Shown piece after piece: positions 31,393-39,508 of a stretch of DNA of 64,000 nt (the stretch's first letter is position 1; each line of letters begins with the position of its first letter). The notes beneath the pieces are model-generated. The model was given only the letters and a program-made list of their open reading frames with translations, did not search any database and was not told the origin of the DNA. The DNA comes from Mesorhizobium sp. GTDB taxonomy: Bacteria; Pseudomonadota; Alphaproteobacteria; Rhizobiales; Rhizobiaceae. Made by a program: the position numbers and the translations under genes. The stretch is from positions 62,001-126,000 of the forward strand of contig NZ_JANJTZ010000033.1 in the NCBI RefSeq assembly GCF_024710845.1, in the 5' to 3' direction.

Positions 31393-32226
31393 CTAAAGCG
31401 CCGCGATGAACATTACCCCGATCAAGGCCACAATGATCCCCACATAGGCCGCAGGCGGCAGAGCCCCGCGCCTTGGCCGCTCCACGGGATCAGCCAGTGT
31501 CACCGGCAAGGCATCGGCTCTCGCGAAATGGCTCCGACCGGTCGGTCGCTCCACAGCGAGGCGGCCCGACCGCCGCAGCCTGCCGCTGACGTCGCGATAG
31601 ATGATGCTCGTGACACTGTCGCCGCGATAGGTGAAACCGTCGCTGCCCTTCACGGCGCCGAACCAACGAAAGCCGCTCTCGCTGCGCTGCGCCTCCCGCG
31701 TCAGCGCGGCCGACAGGCTGGCGTCGGCAGCAACCGATCGGCCGATGGCGATGAAAACGGGATCGAGAGGGTCCTCGATCCCCGTGCCCGCCGTCCGGTC
31801 GAAACCGTTGCGATAGACCCGGAACGCATACCATGCTGCGAGTTCGGCGACAGGCCTGCCCCGCATTTCCGTCAGGATCGCGGCATAGATCTGTTGCTTC
31901 GATGCTTCGCGCGACACATCGACCTTGAGCCTGCGCGCCCGGGCGAACAAATGTGGTTCGGCGCGCGGCCACCCATTCTGTGCCCTACCGATCAAGGCAG
32001 ACGCGTCACCCTTCGTCAGACCTGCCGGGGCGGTTCCGCCAAGGTCGCGCAGATAAGCGATCTGTCGTTCCGTTGCCGGATCCTCGGGCAATGCCTCGAT
32101 CGAAATGACTTCGATCCCCTGCGCCGCCAGATCGCGCCGCAGCTCGTCCGCATCAAAGGCCGAGCCGACGCGGCGGTTCGATCGACCGGTGCCGGAATTG
32201 ACGAAACGATAGGCATACTTCGGCAT
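31393..32226 (-). CDS. Tail-anchored phage protein under CI-type operators
   Basis: 277 residues from ATG 32226. No family is firm. The stretch ATERQIAYLRDLGGTAPAGL followed by TKGDASALIGRAQ resembles a short helical module seen in phage proteins. Basic segments follow, and the C-terminus is a single membrane helix (AAYVGIIVALIGVMFIAAL). Two copies of the repressor operator lie 14-60 bp upstream of its start, so it is likely regulated with the lytic/lysogenic switch. It could be a membrane-associated exclusion or lysis-related protein. Confidence 0.7.
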   Translation of the reverse strand: MPKYAYRFVNSGTGRSNRRVGSAFDADELRRDLAAQGIEVISIEALPEDPATERQIAYLRDLGGTAPAGLTKGDASALIGRAQNGWPRAEPHLFARARRLKVDVSREASKQQIYAAILTEMRGRPVAELAAWYAFRVYRNGFDRTAGTGIEDPLDPVFIAIGRSVAADASLSAALTREAQRSESGFRWFGAVKGSDGFTYRGDSVTSIIYRDVSGRLRRSGRLAVERPTGRSHFARADALPVTLADPVERPRRGALPPAAYVGIIVALIGVMFIAAL

Positions 32227-32239
32227 GTGTCACCAGAAC

Positions 32240-32285
32240 GTGGAATTCTTTCCGCATATCGCTTGACGTGGAATTCTTTCCGCAT
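32240..32285. promoter_or_regulatory. Second CI-type operator pair
   Basis: Two identical 18-bp sites, GTGGAATTCTTTCCGCAT at 32240-32257 and 32268-32285, are spaced 28 bp centre to centre. They match the operators of the immunity region. A plus-strand TTGACG (32263-32268) with ATTATC 15 bases on is promoter-like and overlaps the second site; a minus-strand promoter for the 277-residue protein gene is also expected here. Confidence 0.75.
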
Positions 32286-32326
32286 TATCCATTCGCTTCT
32301 CCGCAATCGCGTTGGAGCGTTCGATG

Positions 32327-32659
32327 TCATCCTTTCACCAGCCAGCCGGACAGGACCGAACCGCCGATGCCGTAGGCAGCTTCGCCCAGGCGGCACACCG
32401 CGTCGACTTGCATGGTTCTGAACTTGATCGCGGCGACCGTGCCGTGGGCGACGGCGTCGCGCATCAGGTCGGAGGGGCGGTAGCCCAGCGCATAGGCCGT
32501 GAGCGTGATGCGCTTGGCGTCTATGGCGAGCGTCGGACATATGGCGTCGACCGCCATCGCCTCAGCCATCCGGTCGACCAGAAGCGCCCGCTGGTCGTCG
32601 CCCGCCCCCGCCTGGGTGGCGCAAAGTCCAAGGCCCAGCACCAAGACAATCCGTTTCAT
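32327..32659 (-). CDS. Small secreted protein
   Basis: 110 residues from ATG 32659, with GGGAGGG seven bases upstream. A clear signal peptide (MKRIVLVLGLGLCATQAGAG) precedes a helical mature domain with two cysteines (DAICPTLAIDAKR, VDAVCRLG). No family. It is a periplasmic product expressed from the minus strand upstream of the operator pair, possibly part of the same transcript as the tail-anchored protein. Confidence 0.7.
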   Translation of the reverse strand: MKRIVLVLGLGLCATQAGAGDDQRALLVDRMAEAMAVDAICPTLAIDAKRITLTAYALGYRPSDLMRDAVAHGTVAAIKFRTMQVDAVCRLGEAAYGIGGSVLSGWLVKG

Positions 32660-32811
32660 CCGACCCTCCCTGGGACACATCCTCGCTCGCGCCATCTTGG
32701 CACGTTCGACAGCCGGCGCAACCGGTGGGCGAAGCGCATTGGCACGGCCCACGACATCCTCGCCTGCGCGCTGGTGTTCGGCGGCATCGCCTATCTGGCG
32801 CTGGTGCTGTG

Positions 32812-33222
32812 ATGACGGGACACGTCCACTTCGACGTAGCGGAAGCCGAGCGCCAGCTGCGCGCCGGCAGGGCGCGCGCCTTCGAGGCTGCGATCGATGG
32901 TGTTGTCGACCCCGACACCCGCGCCTTCCTGATGCTGCAGCACGACCTGCTTGAGACCGAAATCTCAGCCGCGCTCTGGCTGATCCGTTCCCGCAATGCC
33001 GGCGCGGTTCATGTCATGGCGGCCAATGCGCTCGGCGCTGCTCTCGGTCAGATCATGTTCATGGCCGAGATGAACCTGCGCGGCGACAGCATTGCAGACA
33101 TCGTTGCCACCGTCACGGCACAGACTGTCGAAGACTGCCGGGAACATATGGCGGGCGGCACGCCAGAGGGATGCTCCTTCGGCAAGTCGACGATCGTCTC
33201 GAAACCGGGAGGTCGCGCATGA
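32812..33222 (+). CDS. Phage early protein of unknown function
   Basis: 136 residues from ATG 32812, the first clear gene of the long plus-strand operon. It shares TGATG with an upstream open frame that ends in a hydrophobic helix (ILACALVFGGIAYLALVL) but lacks any ATG/GTG/TTG start. The protein is helical with a MAANALGAALGQIMFMAEMN stretch. No family is recognised. The next gene overlaps by ATGA. Confidence 0.65.
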   Translation: MTGHVHFDVAEAERQLRAGRARAFEAAIDGVVDPDTRAFLMLQHDLLETEISAALWLIRSRNAGAVHVMAANALGAALGQIMFMAEMNLRGDSIADIVATVTAQTVEDCREHMAGGTPEGCSFGKSTIVSKPGGRA

Positions 33223-33470
33223 GCGCGGCCTCGCACACCGACACTCCCGATGACGTGCCCGACGACGATCTGCCCGACATCGGCGAGATGGTCGAGGTGA
33301 TGCGCGAGGTGGTCGATGCCGACACGGCGCTGATGACGAACATCACCGACGAGGCCCGATCGCACGGCGCCTTCATGGAAAATTCGAAGCGCCTCACGGC
33401 GGCGCTCAACGCCCAGCGCGCACTTCTCGCCCGCATAGACTCTCTTCTCAGCCCGGAGGTTTCCCCATGA
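33219..33470 (+). CDS. Small acidic phage protein
   Basis: 83 residues from ATG 33219 (ATGA overlap). A very acidic N-terminus (DTPDDVPDDDLPDIGEMVEV) precedes a helical C-terminal half (AALNAQRALLARIDSLLS). It could be a DNA-mimic or adaptor; no family is recognised. The next gene again overlaps by ATGA. Confidence 0.65.
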   Translation: MSAASHTDTPDDVPDDDLPDIGEMVEVMREVVDADTALMTNITDEARSHGAFMENSKRLTAALNAQRALLARIDSLLSPEVSP

Positions 33471-33811
33471 ACGCACGCGCGGACATCGACGACGACCTGT
33501 CGCAAGCGGTGGCGGATGCCGTCGGCCTCGAGGCCGACATGATCCTGCTCGCCCGCGCCGGTCTGCCGGCCAGGATCGAACATCTCGACGACGCCCACCG
33601 CCGCCAGGTGGCGGAGGCCGAACGGCGCATCGCCGAAACGAAGCGGGCGCTGGCGCGTGCGAAGGCCGGCATGCGCGCCGAGATCAAGGCGCTCACCCGC
33701 CGCATCGCCGACGCCGAAGAGCTGGCCGCGGCCTCAGTCGCCGCCGACGAAAGTCTCGCCGCCAAGTGCCGCGCCTTCCTCGATGCCACGCAGCCGGAGA
33801 TCGCCCGATGA
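33467..33811 (+). CDS. Coiled-coil phage protein
   Basis: 114 residues from ATG 33467. Residues of about 40-100 form a long charged coiled-coil (RRQVAEAERRIAETKRALAR). No family. It is placed between two small operon genes with four-base overlaps on both sides. Confidence 0.65.
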   Translation: MNARADIDDDLSQAVADAVGLEADMILLARAGLPARIEHLDDAHRRQVAEAERRIAETKRALARAKAGMRAEIKALTRRIADAEELAAASVAADESLAAKCRAFLDATQPEIAR

Positions 33812-34341
33812 CCGCCGCCTTCCAGCCCTATGCGCCCCGCGCGTCGGCGCAGCTGCGCCAGGGCCATCCTTATCCGGACGAGGAGATCCACCCCTGCGCG
33901 CGCGAAATGGCCGATGCCATGCTCGACATCGCAGCGCGCGGCTGCGGCGGGGCTTCGGTGGCCGACCTGGTGCAGGAGGGCTTCACCGCCGCCCAGATCG
34001 TCGAGCATCACGCCCAGGCAAAGATCCTCGCCGACGAACGCTTCGTCACCCAGATGCGCCCGGCGCCCGACCTTGCCGCCGACATCGTGCGCAAGGCGCT
34101 GGAGGCGATCGCCAATCGCCCGCCGCTGCCGCGCGGCGCCGTCCAGACGCAGGCCTACCTGGTCGACTGGCGCGCCTATTGCGCCGCGCATGCGGCCCTG
34201 ATCCTCGACCCGTGGCCGAGCCAGCGCGAGCGCTGCGTCAGGCTGCTCGAAAAAGTGCTCGACCGGACGGACCTGTTCGAGGCCATGCGCCGCGACATCC
34301 TGGCTCAGGTCGGCAAGGCGCTGGCGAAGGTGGGGCAATGA
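33808..34341 (+). CDS. Helical phage protein of unknown function
   Basis: 177 residues from ATG 33808 (ATGA overlap). The N-terminal YPDEEIHPCAREMADAMLDI and VADLVQEGFTAAQIVEHHAQ segments suggest a helical DNA-binding-like fold. The second half is rich in tryptophan, arginine and tyrosine (YLVDWRAYCAAHAALILDPW). No family is recognised. Confidence 0.65.
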   Translation: MTAAFQPYAPRASAQLRQGHPYPDEEIHPCAREMADAMLDIAARGCGGASVADLVQEGFTAAQIVEHHAQAKILADERFVTQMRPAPDLAADIVRKALEAIANRPPLPRGAVQTQAYLVDWRAYCAAHAALILDPWPSQRERCVRLLEKVLDRTDLFEAMRRDILAQVGKALAKVGQ

Positions 34342-35198
34342 GCGACGGCGCCAAGCCAACGGCCGCAGGCCGCAAGGGCGACCGCCCGTCGCGGCTCGTG
34401 CCGCGCCCCGCCGGAGCCGCAGGCGGCGAAGCCGCCGGTGCGCGGCGTGAGGCAAAGCCCGGGGCGGGTCCCGCTGCCTCCGGCAGCTCCCGCCCATTCG
34501 AGACCTCCGGACGGTCCACCGGACCGTCCGGTCCGCGCAACGCGGACCGGCCTCTCATCCCAATCATCATGTTCGACGGCACGATCGCCGACATGGTCGA
34601 CGTCCAGCCGCAGGACATCGACTGGCGCCACGTCGCCGAGACGCTGTCGAAGCTGCCGCGCTACACCGGCCGGCATGCCGGCCCCGTCGTGCCGATCGGC
34701 CAGCACCTGGTCATGGGCGCCGACGCGATCTTCACCGAGACCGGCGACACGGTGCCGGCCGGCTACTTCCTCGCCCACGACGTGCACGAATATCTGTTCG
34801 GCGATCTCACCCGTCCGTCGGCCCTGGCGATCGACCATCACGTCGAGGCGATCCTGATCGAACGCGGCATCTCGTCCGATGCGGCGCGCGGCGCCGGCAA
34901 GGCGGCGATCGAGCGCGCCAAGGCGCATATCGACGTCGCCGTGCACCAGGCCGCCGGCCTGCCGCCGCTCGACGGCATGCCGCTCTACCGCCGCATCGTG
35001 CGCGAGATGGACGAGCGCATGGGCTACGCCGAGGCGCAGGCGCTCTACGGCAGCAACCGGCCGATACCGCTGGTGCGCTGCGACCTGCCCCCGCCAAAAC
35101 TCACCGGCGCCATCCGCCCCTGGGGTCCGGTCAAGGCCGAGATCGCCTTCCTCGACCGCCTGGAACGCTATCTCGGCATCGTGGCGAGGGTGAGCTGA
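34338..35198 (+). CDS. HD-domain phosphohydrolase (YfbR-like) with repeat-derived N-terminus
   Basis: 286 residues from ATG 34338 (ATGA overlap). Residues of about 5-70 are dispersed repeat copy E plus low-complexity sequence. The HD domain follows: LPRYTGRHAGPVVPIGQHLV with metal-ligand histidines, then FLAHDVHEYLFGDLTRP as the H-D core. Related phage and bacterial proteins are nucleotidase or dNMP phosphohydrolases. A role in dNTP balance during phage replication is likely, alongside the MazG-like gene downstream. ATG 34569 (before FDGTIADM) would exclude the repeat but would lose operon coupling. Confidence 0.75.
   Translation: MSDGAKPTAAGRKGDRPSRLVPRPAGAAGGEAAGARREAKPGAGPAASGSSRPFETSGRSTGPSGPRNADRPLIPIIMFDGTIADMVDVQPQDIDWRHVAETLSKLPRYTGRHAGPVVPIGQHLVMGADAIFTETGDTVPAGYFLAHDVHEYLFGDLTRPSALAIDHHVEAILIERGISSDAARGAGKAAIERAKAHIDVAVHQAAGLPPLDGMPLYRRIVREMDERMGYAEAQALYGSNRPIPLVRCDLPPPKLTGAIRPWGPVKAEIAFLDRLERYLGIVARVS
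34359..34452 (+). repeat. Dispersed ~95-bp prophage repeat, copy E (coding, N-terminal)
   Basis: Translated near the N-terminus of the HD protein (AAGRKGDRPSRLVPRPAG to GARREAK). It is more diverged than C, D, F and G but keeps the same frame, GGCCGCAGGCCGCAAG start and GCGTGAGG end. Confidence 0.75.
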
Positions 35199-35542
35199 TG
35201 GACGAGACCAAGGAACCCCGCCGCACGCTTTCGGACGGCACGCAGATCTATCCCGGCCACCGCGACATCATCGCTGACGGCCCGCGTGCGGGGCAGCAGC
35301 AGGGCTATGTCGTCCTCGCCGAGGAAGAGCGCGCCAAGGGCTTCGTGCGGCCGGTGCGCCGCTCCTATCGGCACCTGACCTGCGGCACCGTCACGACGAT
35401 GGGCCAGACGCTCGCCGAGACCTATGCCCGCGACCCGCACTTCTACAGCGGCACGTTCTGCTGCGGCTGCGGAGCGCATTTCCCGGTCGGCGCCGACGGG
35501 CAGTTCGTCTGGGATGGCACCAGCGAGAAGGTCGGCACATGA
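35198..35542 (+). CDS. Phage protein with cysteine-rich (possibly zinc-binding) motif
   Basis: 114 residues from ATG 35198, which overlaps the HD gene stop. The C-terminal half has RSYRHLTCGTVTTMGQTLAE, then FCCGCGAHFPVGADGQF. The four cysteines around residues 62-92 could bind zinc. The protein is of a type common in alphaproteobacterial phages but without known function. Confidence 0.65.
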   Translation: MDETKEPRRTLSDGTQIYPGHRDIIADGPRAGQQQGYVVLAEEERAKGFVRPVRRSYRHLTCGTVTTMGQTLAETYARDPHFYSGTFCCGCGAHFPVGADGQFVWDGTSEKVGT

Positions 35543-36057
35543 CGACCCGGCACTCTCCGCTCAACGCACTCAAGGCCCAGGCCGACAAGATAGCGGCCAC
35601 ACTCAAGGCCGCCGAGCGCGGCGAAAAGATCGATGCGCAGATCGCGGGAGGTCTCGCCGAGGCGCGCGCCAAGGACAGTTTCAAGGTCGGCATCGTCATG
35701 GACGACAAGATCGTCACCATCACCATGCCGTGGACCACGATCCGCGCCACCAGCGAGGCCGGGCTCTCCGAATACATCGTCAACCAGATGCGAGAGACGC
35801 GCCTGCCGTCAACTGACCTCCAGATGTTCCGGGTGCATTTCAGCGATGGGATCGCTGTCGATGTCAAGGCGCAAAGCCCCGGCAATGCCCGCGCGATTGC
35901 GACTGATCTCCGGCCTTGGCGCGGCTGCACCGTCACCAAGGTTAAGCGCCTTTCCGCCGAAGGCGGCAAGCCCGACCGGGCGTCGTCCGCTTCAGCGGAC
36001 GCCCCGCCCGGAGGCCAGCCGCCGGCAGGCGCCGAACAGCCGCGTGAGGCAGAATAA
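35539..36057 (+). CDS. Phage protein with repeat-derived tail, just upstream of ssb
   Basis: 172 residues from ATG 35539 (ATGA overlap). The N-terminal ~135 residues are a mixed alpha/beta domain with no recognised family ([20 protein letters not shown], then [17 protein letters not shown]). The last ~35 residues are repeat copy F. Its stop shares TAATG with ssb, suggesting a DNA replication or recombination context. Confidence 0.65.
   Translation: MTTRHSPLNALKAQADKIAATLKAAERGEKIDAQIAGGLAEARAKDSFKVGIVMDDKIVTITMPWTTIRATSEAGLSEYIVNQMRETRLPSTDLQMFRVHFSDGIAVDVKAQSPGNARAIATDLRPWRGCTVTKVKRLSAEGGKPDRASSASADAPPGGQPPAGAEQPREAE
35953..36050 (+). repeat. Dispersed ~95-bp prophage repeat, copy F (coding)
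   Basis: Translated as [20 protein letters not shown] and onward at the C-terminus of the protein ending at 36057. The DNA is close to copy G over its whole length, including an internal GTCCGCTTCAGCGGAC hairpin. Confidence 0.85.
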
Positions 36058-36536
36058 TGGCCGGCTCGGTCAACAAGGTCATCCTCATCGGCAATCTCGG
36101 CGCCGATCCGGACATCCGCCGCACCAACGCCGGCGATCCGGTCGCCTCGTTCCGCATCGCCACCTCGGAAAGCTGGAGGGACAAGGCGACCGGCGAGCGC
36201 AAGGAACGCACCGAGTGGCACCAGGTCGTCGTCTTCAACGACCAGCTCGCCAAGGTCGCCGAGCAATATCTGAAGAAGGGCATGAAGGTCTATGTCGAGG
36301 GCCATCTCTCGACCCGCAAGTGGCAGGGCCAGGACGGGCAGGACCGCTACACGACGGAAGTCGTGCTGCAGAAGTTCCGTGGCGAAATCCAGATGCTCGA
36401 CAAGGCTGCCCGTGCGCCCGGCGCCGACAGCCCAGACGATTACGGCACGCAGTCGAGCTGCGGCAGCGACTTCGGCCAGGGCAAACCATCAACCTCGCGC
36501 GGGGTCCAGGACCTCGACGACGACATTCCGTTCTGA
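36057..36536 (+). CDS. ssb: Single-stranded DNA-binding protein (phage)
   Basis: 159 residues from ATG 36057. The OB fold is complete: [20 protein letters not shown] at the start, [20 protein letters not shown] with EWHQVVVFN, and [17 protein letters not shown]. The C-terminus ends in the acidic DDDIPF tip that recruits replication partners to SSB. It coats single-stranded DNA in phage replication and recombination. The intact tip suggests it can recruit host proteins. Confidence 0.95.
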   Translation: MAGSVNKVILIGNLGADPDIRRTNAGDPVASFRIATSESWRDKATGERKERTEWHQVVVFNDQLAKVAEQYLKKGMKVYVEGHLSTRKWQGQDGQDRYTTEVVLQKFRGEIQMLDKAARAPGADSPDDYGTQSSCGSDFGQGKPSTSRGVQDLDDDIPF

Positions 36537-36547
36537 GGCCGCGCGCG

Positions 36548-36838
36548 ATGCCCCCCCCTGTAGAGACCATCGAAACCCTGCGCGAGCAGCTCGCCGCCAA
36601 GAACAAGCGCATCCTCAACCTCGAGAGCAAGGTCGCGGATCTGCGGGACGAACTCGCCGAGGCGGATCTGTGGGGCGGAGGCCTATCGTCCGGCGCAACC
36701 GCCGCCCTCGTCCGCGTCCACCGCTACATCTGCGAGGGCGACGTCGAGGAAGCCGTGCGCGAGATGCAATCCGCCTTTCCCGAACTCGCCCTGCGCGACC
36801 GATCCACCGAACGCCGGTTGATCGGCCTGCCCCTCTGA
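36548..36838 (+). CDS. Small coiled-coil phage protein
   Basis: 96 residues from ATG 36548, 11 bp after ssb. A heptad-like coiled coil ([20 protein letters not shown]) is followed by a helical region ([20 protein letters not shown]). No family is recognised. It lies in the ssb-gapR-dnaN segment. Confidence 0.6.
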   Translation: MPPPVETIETLREQLAAKNKRILNLESKVADLRDELAEADLWGGGLSSGATAALVRVHRYICEGDVEEAVREMQSAFPELALRDRSTERRLIGLPL

Positions 36839-36848
36839 GAGGTTTTCG

Positions 36849-37142
36849 ATGACGCTGCACCAGCCTCCGCCCGGCAAGGGCGAAATGTTCACCCCGGCCG
36901 AGACCGGCCAGACCGTCGCCGCCGGCCAACTGAAGGCGTTCATCGAGCGCATCGAGCGGCTGGAGGAAGACAAGCAGGCGATCGCCGACGACATCAAGGA
37001 TGTCTTCGCCGAGCTGAAGGGCACCGGCTTCGACACGAAAGCGGTACGCACCATCATCCGCCTGCGCAGGAAGGATGCCGCCGAGCGGCAGGAGGAAGAG
37101 GCGATCCTCGACCTCTACAAGGCCGCGCTGGGGATGGAGTGA
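36849..37142 (+). CDS. GapR-like DUF2312 protein
   Basis: 97 residues from ATG 36849, preceded by a GAGAGG SD. The sequence follows the DUF2312/GapR pattern: [20 protein letters not shown], then [20 protein letters not shown]. GapR of Caulobacter is a nucleoid protein that encircles overtwisted DNA ahead of replication and transcription and stimulates topoisomerases. A phage copy next to clamp and SSB probably supports fast phage replication. Its stop shares GTGA with the clamp gene. Confidence 0.85.
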   Translation: MTLHQPPPGKGEMFTPAETGQTVAAGQLKAFIERIERLEEDKQAIADDIKDVFAELKGTGFDTKAVRTIIRLRRKDAAERQEEEAILDLYKAALGME

Positions 37143-38251
37143 CGCCGATGGTCTCCTTTAAGGCTCCCCGCTCCACCCTGCTGCCAGCGCTGGCGCTGGC
37201 CAAGAACGCAGCCGCCAAGCGCACGACCATTCCCATCCTGTCGAACCTGCTTGTCGACGTGTCGGCGGGCCGGGCGACGATCGTCGGCACGGACCTCGAT
37301 GCCGAACTGTCGAGCTCGATCGATGTCGCGAACGAGGGAAGCGGCGCATTCACGGTGCCCGCCGCGATCCTGCATGACGCGGTGAGAAAACTGCCCGACG
37401 GCGTCGAGGTCCAGATCTCGGCCACCGACCGGAACGCCACGGTCGTCTCTGGCCGCAGCCGCTTCACCCTGCCGCTCCTGCCGGCCGGCGACTTTCCCCG
37501 GCTGTCCGCAGGCTCGCTCGACCACGGCTTCACCCTCGCCGCCGAAATGGTGCGCAAGATCGTCGATCGCATCGGCTTCGCCGTCTCGACCGAGGCGACG
37601 CGCGTCTATCTGAACGGTATCTTTTTCGAGGAACATGGCGGCGCGGTCCACGCCGTGGCGACGGACGGGCACCGCCTGGCGCGCCTCACCCTGCCACATG
37701 TCTCCGGGGCCGACGGCATGGCCTCCATCATCGTGCCGCGCGAAGCCCTGCCGCTGGTTTCGACGCTGGCAGAGGGCAAGGGCGACGTCCGCATCGACCT
37801 GTCGGAAACGAAGATCAGCTTCGAATGCGCCGGCCGCGCGCTGGTGTCGAAGCTGGTCGACGGAACCTTCCCGGATTACCGCCGCGTCATTCCGACCGGC
37901 AACGCCAACGTCTTCACCCTCGACCGTGCGGCCTTCGCCGCCGCGCTCGACCGCGTCATGACCATGGGTCCGGCCAAAGGCTCGGCCGTTCGCGCTGCCT
38001 TCAACGACGGCGCGCTGAAGATCTCCACCAGGAACCAGGAATCCGGCGAGGCCGAGGACGAGATCGAATGCATCCAGGACGAAGGCGACGCGGTCGAGAT
38101 CGGTTTCTCCGGCCGCTACGCACTCGACATCCTGTCGGCGGTCGACTGCGAAAACGTCCGCATCAAACTGGGCGACGCCGGCAGCCCGATCCTGGTCGAG
38201 CCGGTGGGTGACGACGACACGCTCTTCGTCCTGATGCCGATGCGGGTTTAG
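37139..38251 (+). CDS. dnaN: DNA polymerase III beta subunit (sliding clamp), phage-encoded
   Basis: 370 residues from GTG 37139 (overlapping the previous stop); ATG 37148 gives 367. It is full-length (bacterial clamps about 370). Three clamp domains are seen: [39 protein letters not shown] with [14 protein letters not shown], and [20 protein letters not shown], ending [13 protein letters not shown]. It holds the replicative polymerase on DNA. Complete beta clamps are uncommon in phages, which more often use the host clamp. It may favour phage replisomes or bypass a host switch. Confidence 0.92.
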   Translation: MTPMVSFKAPRSTLLPALALAKNAAAKRTTIPILSNLLVDVSAGRATIVGTDLDAELSSSIDVANEGSGAFTVPAAILHDAVRKLPDGVEVQISATDRNATVVSGRSRFTLPLLPAGDFPRLSAGSLDHGFTLAAEMVRKIVDRIGFAVSTEATRVYLNGIFFEEHGGAVHAVATDGHRLARLTLPHVSGADGMASIIVPREALPLVSTLAEGKGDVRIDLSETKISFECAGRALVSKLVDGTFPDYRRVIPTGNANVFTLDRAAFAAALDRVMTMGPAKGSAVRAAFNDGALKISTRNQESGEAEDEIECIQDEGDAVEIGFSGRYALDILSAVDCENVRIKLGDAGSPILVEPVGDDDTLFVLMPMRV

Positions 38252-38256
38252 GAGCG

Positions 38257-38295
38257 GTCCGCGCAGCGGACGCGAAGCCCCGGAATGGGCTTCGC
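38257..38295. repeat. Two adjacent hairpins after dnaN
   Basis: GTCCGC-N3-GCGGAC is followed by GCGAAGCCC-N6-GGGCTTCGC. No T-run follows, so intrinsic termination is unlikely. They mark the only sizeable gap (about 97 bp) in this operon and may stabilise or process the mRNA. Confidence 0.5.
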
Positions 38296-38348
38296 GAGCG
38301 AACTAAAGCCCGAGGTCTTAGCCGAGGGCAGGGAGAAGCCTACTGGAC

Positions 38349-38648
38349 ATGAGACACGACCCCGCCATCCGAGAATCGAACCGCCGCGCGCTTGCCGCGG
38401 CACTGGCCAGAACTCGAAAGGACACGGCCATGATCACGACCGACGAGACCGGCAGGGCGATGGTGTCGCTTCCGCCCATGGAAGAAACCTTCCGCACCGC
38501 CCAGGGCACGGACGATCCCGGCCTCTACGACGCCGGCGCACCCCGGATCGACTGGCGCAGGGCGCGAAAGGCAGCCGTCCTCGGCTTCCTCACCCTCTGC
38601 GCCGCGGCATCCCTTCTCGTCTCTCTTGCCAACCGGTGGTGGCCATGA
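38349..38648 (+). CDS. Small single-TM phage protein
   Basis: 99 residues from ATG 38349. ATG 38430, which has GAAAGGA seven bases upstream, would give 72 residues and is a serious alternative. The C-terminal membrane helix is KAAVLGFLTLCAAASLLVSL, followed by a short aromatic end (ANRWWP). No family. The stop overlaps the next gene by ATGA. Confidence 0.6.
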   Translation: MRHDPAIRESNRRALAAALARTRKDTAMITTDETGRAMVSLPPMEETFRTAQGTDDPGLYDAGAPRIDWRRARKAAVLGFLTLCAAASLLVSLANRWWP

Positions 38649-39508
38649 CGCCCGACCGCGAACGCGAGCTGCTCGAAGCCAACAACCGCTATCTGGATGA
38701 GGCGCGGATTGCGCGCCGCGCCGCAGCGGGCGGCTTTCAGGCGCGCGTCGCCCCCTGGCTGCTCGCCTGTTTCGGCGAGGCGATTGCGCGCGACCGGCAG
38801 GAGCGCTCGCACCGGTTCCTCGAGGAGGCGATCGAGCTCGTCCAGGCCGCCGGCTGCACCGCGTCGGAGGCGCACCAGCTGGTCGACTATGTCTTCGCCC
38901 GTCCGGTCGGCGAGATGGATCAGGAGATCGGCGGCGTCATGGTCACGCTCGCCGCCTTCTGCCTGGCGCACGGCCACGACATGGCCGAGGCCGGCGAACG
39001 CGAGCTGGCGAGGGTCTGGACCAAGATCGAGAAGATCCGCGCCAAGCAGGCCGCGAAACCCAAGCACTCGCCCCTGCCGGAGCATGTGACCGACGACACG
39101 CTCGACGCGATGCGGGACCTATTCGCCGAACGCCAGCGGCAGAAGACGGTCGAGGGCTGGACGCCAGAGCATGACGACGAGCATGATGACGGCGAACTGG
39201 CGCGCGCAGCATCCGCTTACGCGCTCAATGCCGGGCTGCCCAAACGGTTCGAAACTCTAGCCCGAGCCTTGCGCAATGAGCATGGCGCCATCTGGCCCTG
39301 GCATTCAGACTGGTGGAAGCCGACCGATCCTCGCCGCGATCTGGTCAAGGCAGGCGCATTGATCCTCGCCGAGATCGAACGCCTCGACCGCGCGACAGCT
39401 TCGGCCGAAGGCCGCAAGCCCGACCGGGCGTCGTCCGCTTCAGCGGACGCCCCGTCCGGAGGCCAGCCGCCGGCAGGCGGCGAAACGGCCGTGAGGACAC
39501 CAAGATGA
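38645..39508 (+). CDS. MazG-like phage protein with repeat-derived tail
   Basis: 287 residues from ATG 38645. Residues of about 45-130 look like an all-alpha NTP pyrophosphatase (MazG-like) domain: RFLEEAIELVQAAGCTASEA, then EMDQEIGGVMVTLAAF. A second phage module follows: FAERQRQKTVEGWTPEHDDE, DDGELARAASAYA and LVKAGALILAEIERLDR. The last ~34 residues are repeat copy G. It may adjust nucleotide pools or alarmone levels with the HD protein. Confidence 0.75.
   Translation: MTPDRERELLEANNRYLDEARIARRAAAGGFQARVAPWLLACFGEAIARDRQERSHRFLEEAIELVQAAGCTASEAHQLVDYVFARPVGEMDQEIGGVMVTLAAFCLAHGHDMAEAGERELARVWTKIEKIRAKQAAKPKHSPLPEHVTDDTLDAMRDLFAERQRQKTVEGWTPEHDDEHDDGELARAASAYALNAGLPKRFETLARALRNEHGAIWPWHSDWWKPTDPRRDLVKAGALILAEIERLDRATASAEGRKPDRASSASADAPSGGQPPAGGETAVRTPR
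39401..39496 (+). repeat. Dispersed ~95-bp prophage repeat, copy G (coding)
   Basis: Translated as [20 protein letters not shown] and onward at the end of the MazG-like protein. It has the same orientation and frame as copies C, D and F and is almost identical to F. Confidence 0.85.
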
